A model generated the notes under the pieces. That model ran no database searches. It was not told where the DNA came from and saw only the letters and a program-made list of their open reading frames with translations. Made by a program: the position numbers and the translations under genes. Positions 61,144-64,000 of a stretch of 64,000 nt of DNA are shown here, piece by piece; positions within the stretch are counted from its first letter, which is position 1, and each line of letters begins with the position of its first letter. The DNA is from Collybia mongolica (Eukaryota > Basidiomycota > Agaricomycetes > Agaricales > Clitocybaceae): contig JAAXNY010000009.1 of assembly GCA_013420905.1 (NCBI GenBank), positions 2,666,001 through 2,730,000 of the forward strand, given 5' to 3'.

Positions 61144-63303
61144 TCACTCGATGCCAGCCTTGCGGAAATCGTCCGCCACCATGGACGACTTCGCAGCAGT
61201 AATCTGAAAATTCTTGCGTCCAGCGGAATACCTCTCCCACTTGGGATTCTTGCCGTAAGCGGGGTCGAGGTTATGTGCGAATGATACCCTGCATTTGCCG
61301 CCTTGATTGATGAACCACAATAGTCACATACTCGTAATTGACGAACCAGTATGCCAGCACTTGCTTGGAGAGGTTGTAAAGCGATGTATCTGACGGGCTC
61401 ACCTGCATAAAGACAAAGGGATTTTCCGCCGTATGCAAGACTAAACAGAGGTAAAGAAACAAGAGAAAGACAGAGTGGAAATTGACTTACCTCCTTGCCA
61501 GGCCTCATTTGCAATATTGCGCTGATTGAAAATATATGACCACGACTTGATACCCTTAGACACTGCTATATCAAGGAAGTTGCGTCTGGCATATTGGAAA
61601 TGGATATCTGCCACGATCAGTGAGAAGATGCTCATTCGCAGGAGTGATCTGCTTACCGCCGTAGATCGCAGCAGTGCGCTTGAATTGCGTGCCAAAGAAA
61701 ACTTCATCTCCTGTTCCGAAGGGTGATCCAAGGGCGGGGATGGCAGGATAGAGGAGCTCTAGTTTGGCAATTGAGGTAAGATCGGTGAAGAAACTCGCAT
61801 TGCGGCCGACATGATCTTTCTCGATGAACGCCAGGCACTGTGCAGTGGTACTGATATCTTTGGGATTCACGAAAATGGTACCCTCGTCCATCACATTACC
61901 TGTAATGAAAGGAATGCTGGCACTGTTTTTGGTGATTAATCAAGAGTACGAGGGTGCAAAAGTTCGCTTACATTTTCCCTTGAGCAGTACGGACTGATGG
62001 GCTGGCTGGGATGATGTCCCCGTCGATAGCAGCCGCAAAAGGCTTTTACAGAAAATTCAATGATTAATTCGCGTCGCATATACGAGTCACGAAAACACAC
62101 ACCCGTCTGCTGTACAGTTCGGTTTGGCTAAACATGGCGACCGAGGCATTGGTGATAACGTCTCGAGGAGCGGTTCTCAGACATTCAAATGTATTTGGCG
62201 TGCCAGAGCATCCAACCCGTGCTACCAAAGCGTCATAAACGTTTTGATATGCCTCAGGAGCCAGAGCTGGGACAGATGTGGTGTTTCCGGAAGCGAGATT
62301 CTGTGATGAGAAATTAGTTTCCCTGGAAGGTGACCGTGACAAGAAGCGAAACTTACAGCACCACGGAAGAGTTTTTGATTCACGTCGAGCATGTGATATG
62401 CGATTGACATGCTAAAATAAGAGTTGACATGGGGAATAACCTTTTGTTCGAACGACTTACGCTCCTGAAGACTGTCCGTAAACAGTAACCTTACTCTTGT
62501 CGCCACCGAATGCCCCGATGTATTTCTGGATCCATTGAAGGGCCGCCTTTTGGTCGTATAGGCCAAGGTTCAGGGCCCCATTGGCCGTAGCCTCCTTTCC
62601 GCCTCTGCAAAGGTTTGTAAGATATTGTGAAAAGCACGTTGAGCAAACCTAAACTCACAGGAAACCCCAGGCAGCAAGTCGGTAATTTATAGAGATTTGG
62701 ATGACGGGAAGGCCCTGCTGGACGTGTTAAAATCCGGAGAGGAATACGGATGGATTACCTACGATGTAGGCTGACTCCTTCACCATCCCAGTTCCAGGGA
62801 AGTGGGAGGCGGCGCCCTGGGTTAGAGCGCCACCGTGGATCCAGACCATGACAGGTAGGAGTTTTCCTCTCGGCACTGTGTGCGGCTTGTATATGTCCAT
62901 AACGGTGCAATCTTCATCGGTACCATAAACTGCGAAACAATTGATTTACGGCGTTCAGCGTGGACAGAATGTGAACCTACTTCCGTAATCAACGGCAAGA
63001 GAGTTCTAGTGTTCGGTCATGAACAGAAGAAATGACACCGAAAAGAAAAAGACAAACTGTTCCTGGAATCTGGGGGCACGCAATGCCGAAGTGGGACACA
63101 TCGAACGTTGCAGGGCTTGTGTAGGTTGCGAGGGTGGCGCGCTTGAACCGCTGCGCTCTTGTGTATTTGACACCCAGAAACTTATCGATTCCTAGGCTAG
63201 CGTCAAGATCGCCTTTGAACGTTGCTTTCTCGACTTGGACAGAGATGGGGGTAGCACAAACTAGTGTGATGGAAGCAATGACGGGAATTAACGAGAGCAG
63301 CAT
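61144..63303 (-). CDS. Secreted type-B carboxylesterase / lipase
   Basis: A multi-exon gene from ATG 63303 to the TGA at 61144. Not every junction was fixed, but the exons keep family order. A signal peptide (MLLSLIPVIASITLVCATP) is followed by VEKATFKGDLDASLGIDKFL and ARFKR-type YTRAQRFKRA. The oxyanion-hole strand is VMVWIHGGALTQGAASHFPG, then INYRLAAWGFL and ANGALNLGLYDQKAALQWIQ. The nucleophile elbow is VYGQSSGA near 62470, with Ser as the catalytic residue. Later parts include VRTAPRDV-like ECLRTAPRDVITNA, VPFITGNVMDEGTIF, and a C-terminal region with AHNLDPAYGKNPKWERYSAG that should hold the catalytic His. Such fungal enzymes hydrolyse esters outside the cell (Candida rugosa lipase group). 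The substrate is not predictable. Confidence 0.9.
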
Positions 63304-64000
63304 GACGCCAGGCAAGAAAGGGCAGAGAGATAGCTCTCGGCGTCCTCAAAATCCGGGGAAGATGGTGGGCAAACAACATAAACGATGGTCAGTATTTATC
63401 ATATCCCCTTGGCTGTGTGATGGCTTAACAATTAGAAAGCCAAGGAACCGGTTCATGGCTGAATAATAGATCCTCAGACAACGTCCAAGAGGCTGTAGAA
63501 GCCTACATACGCAAGGCTGCAATGACCAGTCGCGACGGTTTGCAACTAATTGCAACGGCCCGCCGGCTTGACGATCGTGATCAAGCCTTCAAATTGGGAT
63601 TTGGTCTTATTTGGTGGGTGAGTGAGCGTTTGTAACCGTCAACGAACGATAGCAACTGGGGAGGGCTTGTTTGGGCGAGAAAAACTCATGCACCGGGACG
63701 TGCGGATTGTACGTGTAAAAAAGATTCAGTCTCAAGGGGGATGAGCAGTTTGGGATCTCTAAAGTCCGGATCCACATTGTAGAGGAAATGCATATGTTGG
63801 CAAATGTTACATGCTAATAAGCGACGTTAAGCGAGATGATAGATATGCTTCATCTTTTCGTACCTAATTATCTTCCACACAGGGGCCGGATGACGGGCAC
63901 ATACTTGTTAGAACCATTATCTAAACGATGAAGTCGCGAAACAAATACAAATGATGGAGGGTATGCCGGATGTTATTTGATGGCGAATTAGAATGAGGTG
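63304..64000. other. Right end of window, upstream of the carboxylesterase
   Basis: About 700 bp upstream of the esterase start. No gene, tRNA or repeat is recognised; open frames are short. It probably contains the esterase promoter. Confidence 0.45.

Overview
The window looks like nuclear DNA of a filamentous basidiomycete, most likely a mushroom-forming Agaricomycete. Genes are dense, on both strands, and cut by many short introns (mostly 48-65 nt, GT-AG, a few GC-AG). The protein families fit as well: a sesquiterpene synthase, a DUF7918 protein, a tandem family of membrane proteins with Ser/Thr-rich stalks, and Kre9-like secreted proteins. I built gene models by joining exons where reading frame, splice phase and family similarity agreed. 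For most genes the summed exon length is an exact multiple of three.

Layout. 1-403 (-): 5' part of an endonuclease/exonuclease/phosphatase protein, cut by the window edge. 680-2128 (-): AHA1-type Hsp90 co-chaperone with a predicted C-terminal membrane anchor. 4586-5970 (+): sesquiterpene synthase. 6275-7579 (+): mitochondrial DUF3429 membrane protein. 9125-10459 (+): Fus1-like TM-SH3 protein. 11024-13225 (+): F-box/WD40 protein. 13435-14995 (-): two tandem Kre9/KNH-like secreted proteins. 15400-19853 (-): SNF2/Rad5-like ATPase, divergent from PAM17 (20037-20911, +). 21427-22521 (-): a second TM-SH3 protein. 22849-28635 (-): a 1732-residue fusion of CCCH zinc finger, tandem repeats, ankyrin and ClpB-type AAA+ domain. 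29048-30412 (+): CCHC/PSP protein of ZCCHC8 type. 31320-36248 (+) and 40458-45557 (-): two convergent P4-ATPase paralogues, with a small hypothetical gene, a DUF7918 gene and a tRNA-Phe between them. 46370-47715 (-): septin Cdc10. 48754-50289 (+): F-box plus CNH domain protein. 50923-54486 (-): FAN1 nuclease. 54802-60685 (-): three tandem single-pass membrane proteins with PPxY tails. 61144-63303 (-): secreted type-B carboxylesterase.

There is no operon-like unit. Themes that recur are proteostasis (AHA1, the ClpB-like fusion, the F-box proteins, PPxY tails that could recruit Rsp5-type ligases), membrane and cell-surface biology (flippases, septin, SH3 and stalked membrane proteins, Kre9-like proteins), genome maintenance (FAN1, SNF2 ATPase, EEP protein) and mitochondria (PAM17, DUF3429). 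The most unusual element is the CCCH-ankyrin-ClpB fusion: its C-terminal half has the ankyrin + AAA architecture of animal CLPB/SKD3, but it carries an N-terminal zinc finger and about 1300 residues of repetitive linker. No transposon, CRISPR array or organellar sequence was recognised.
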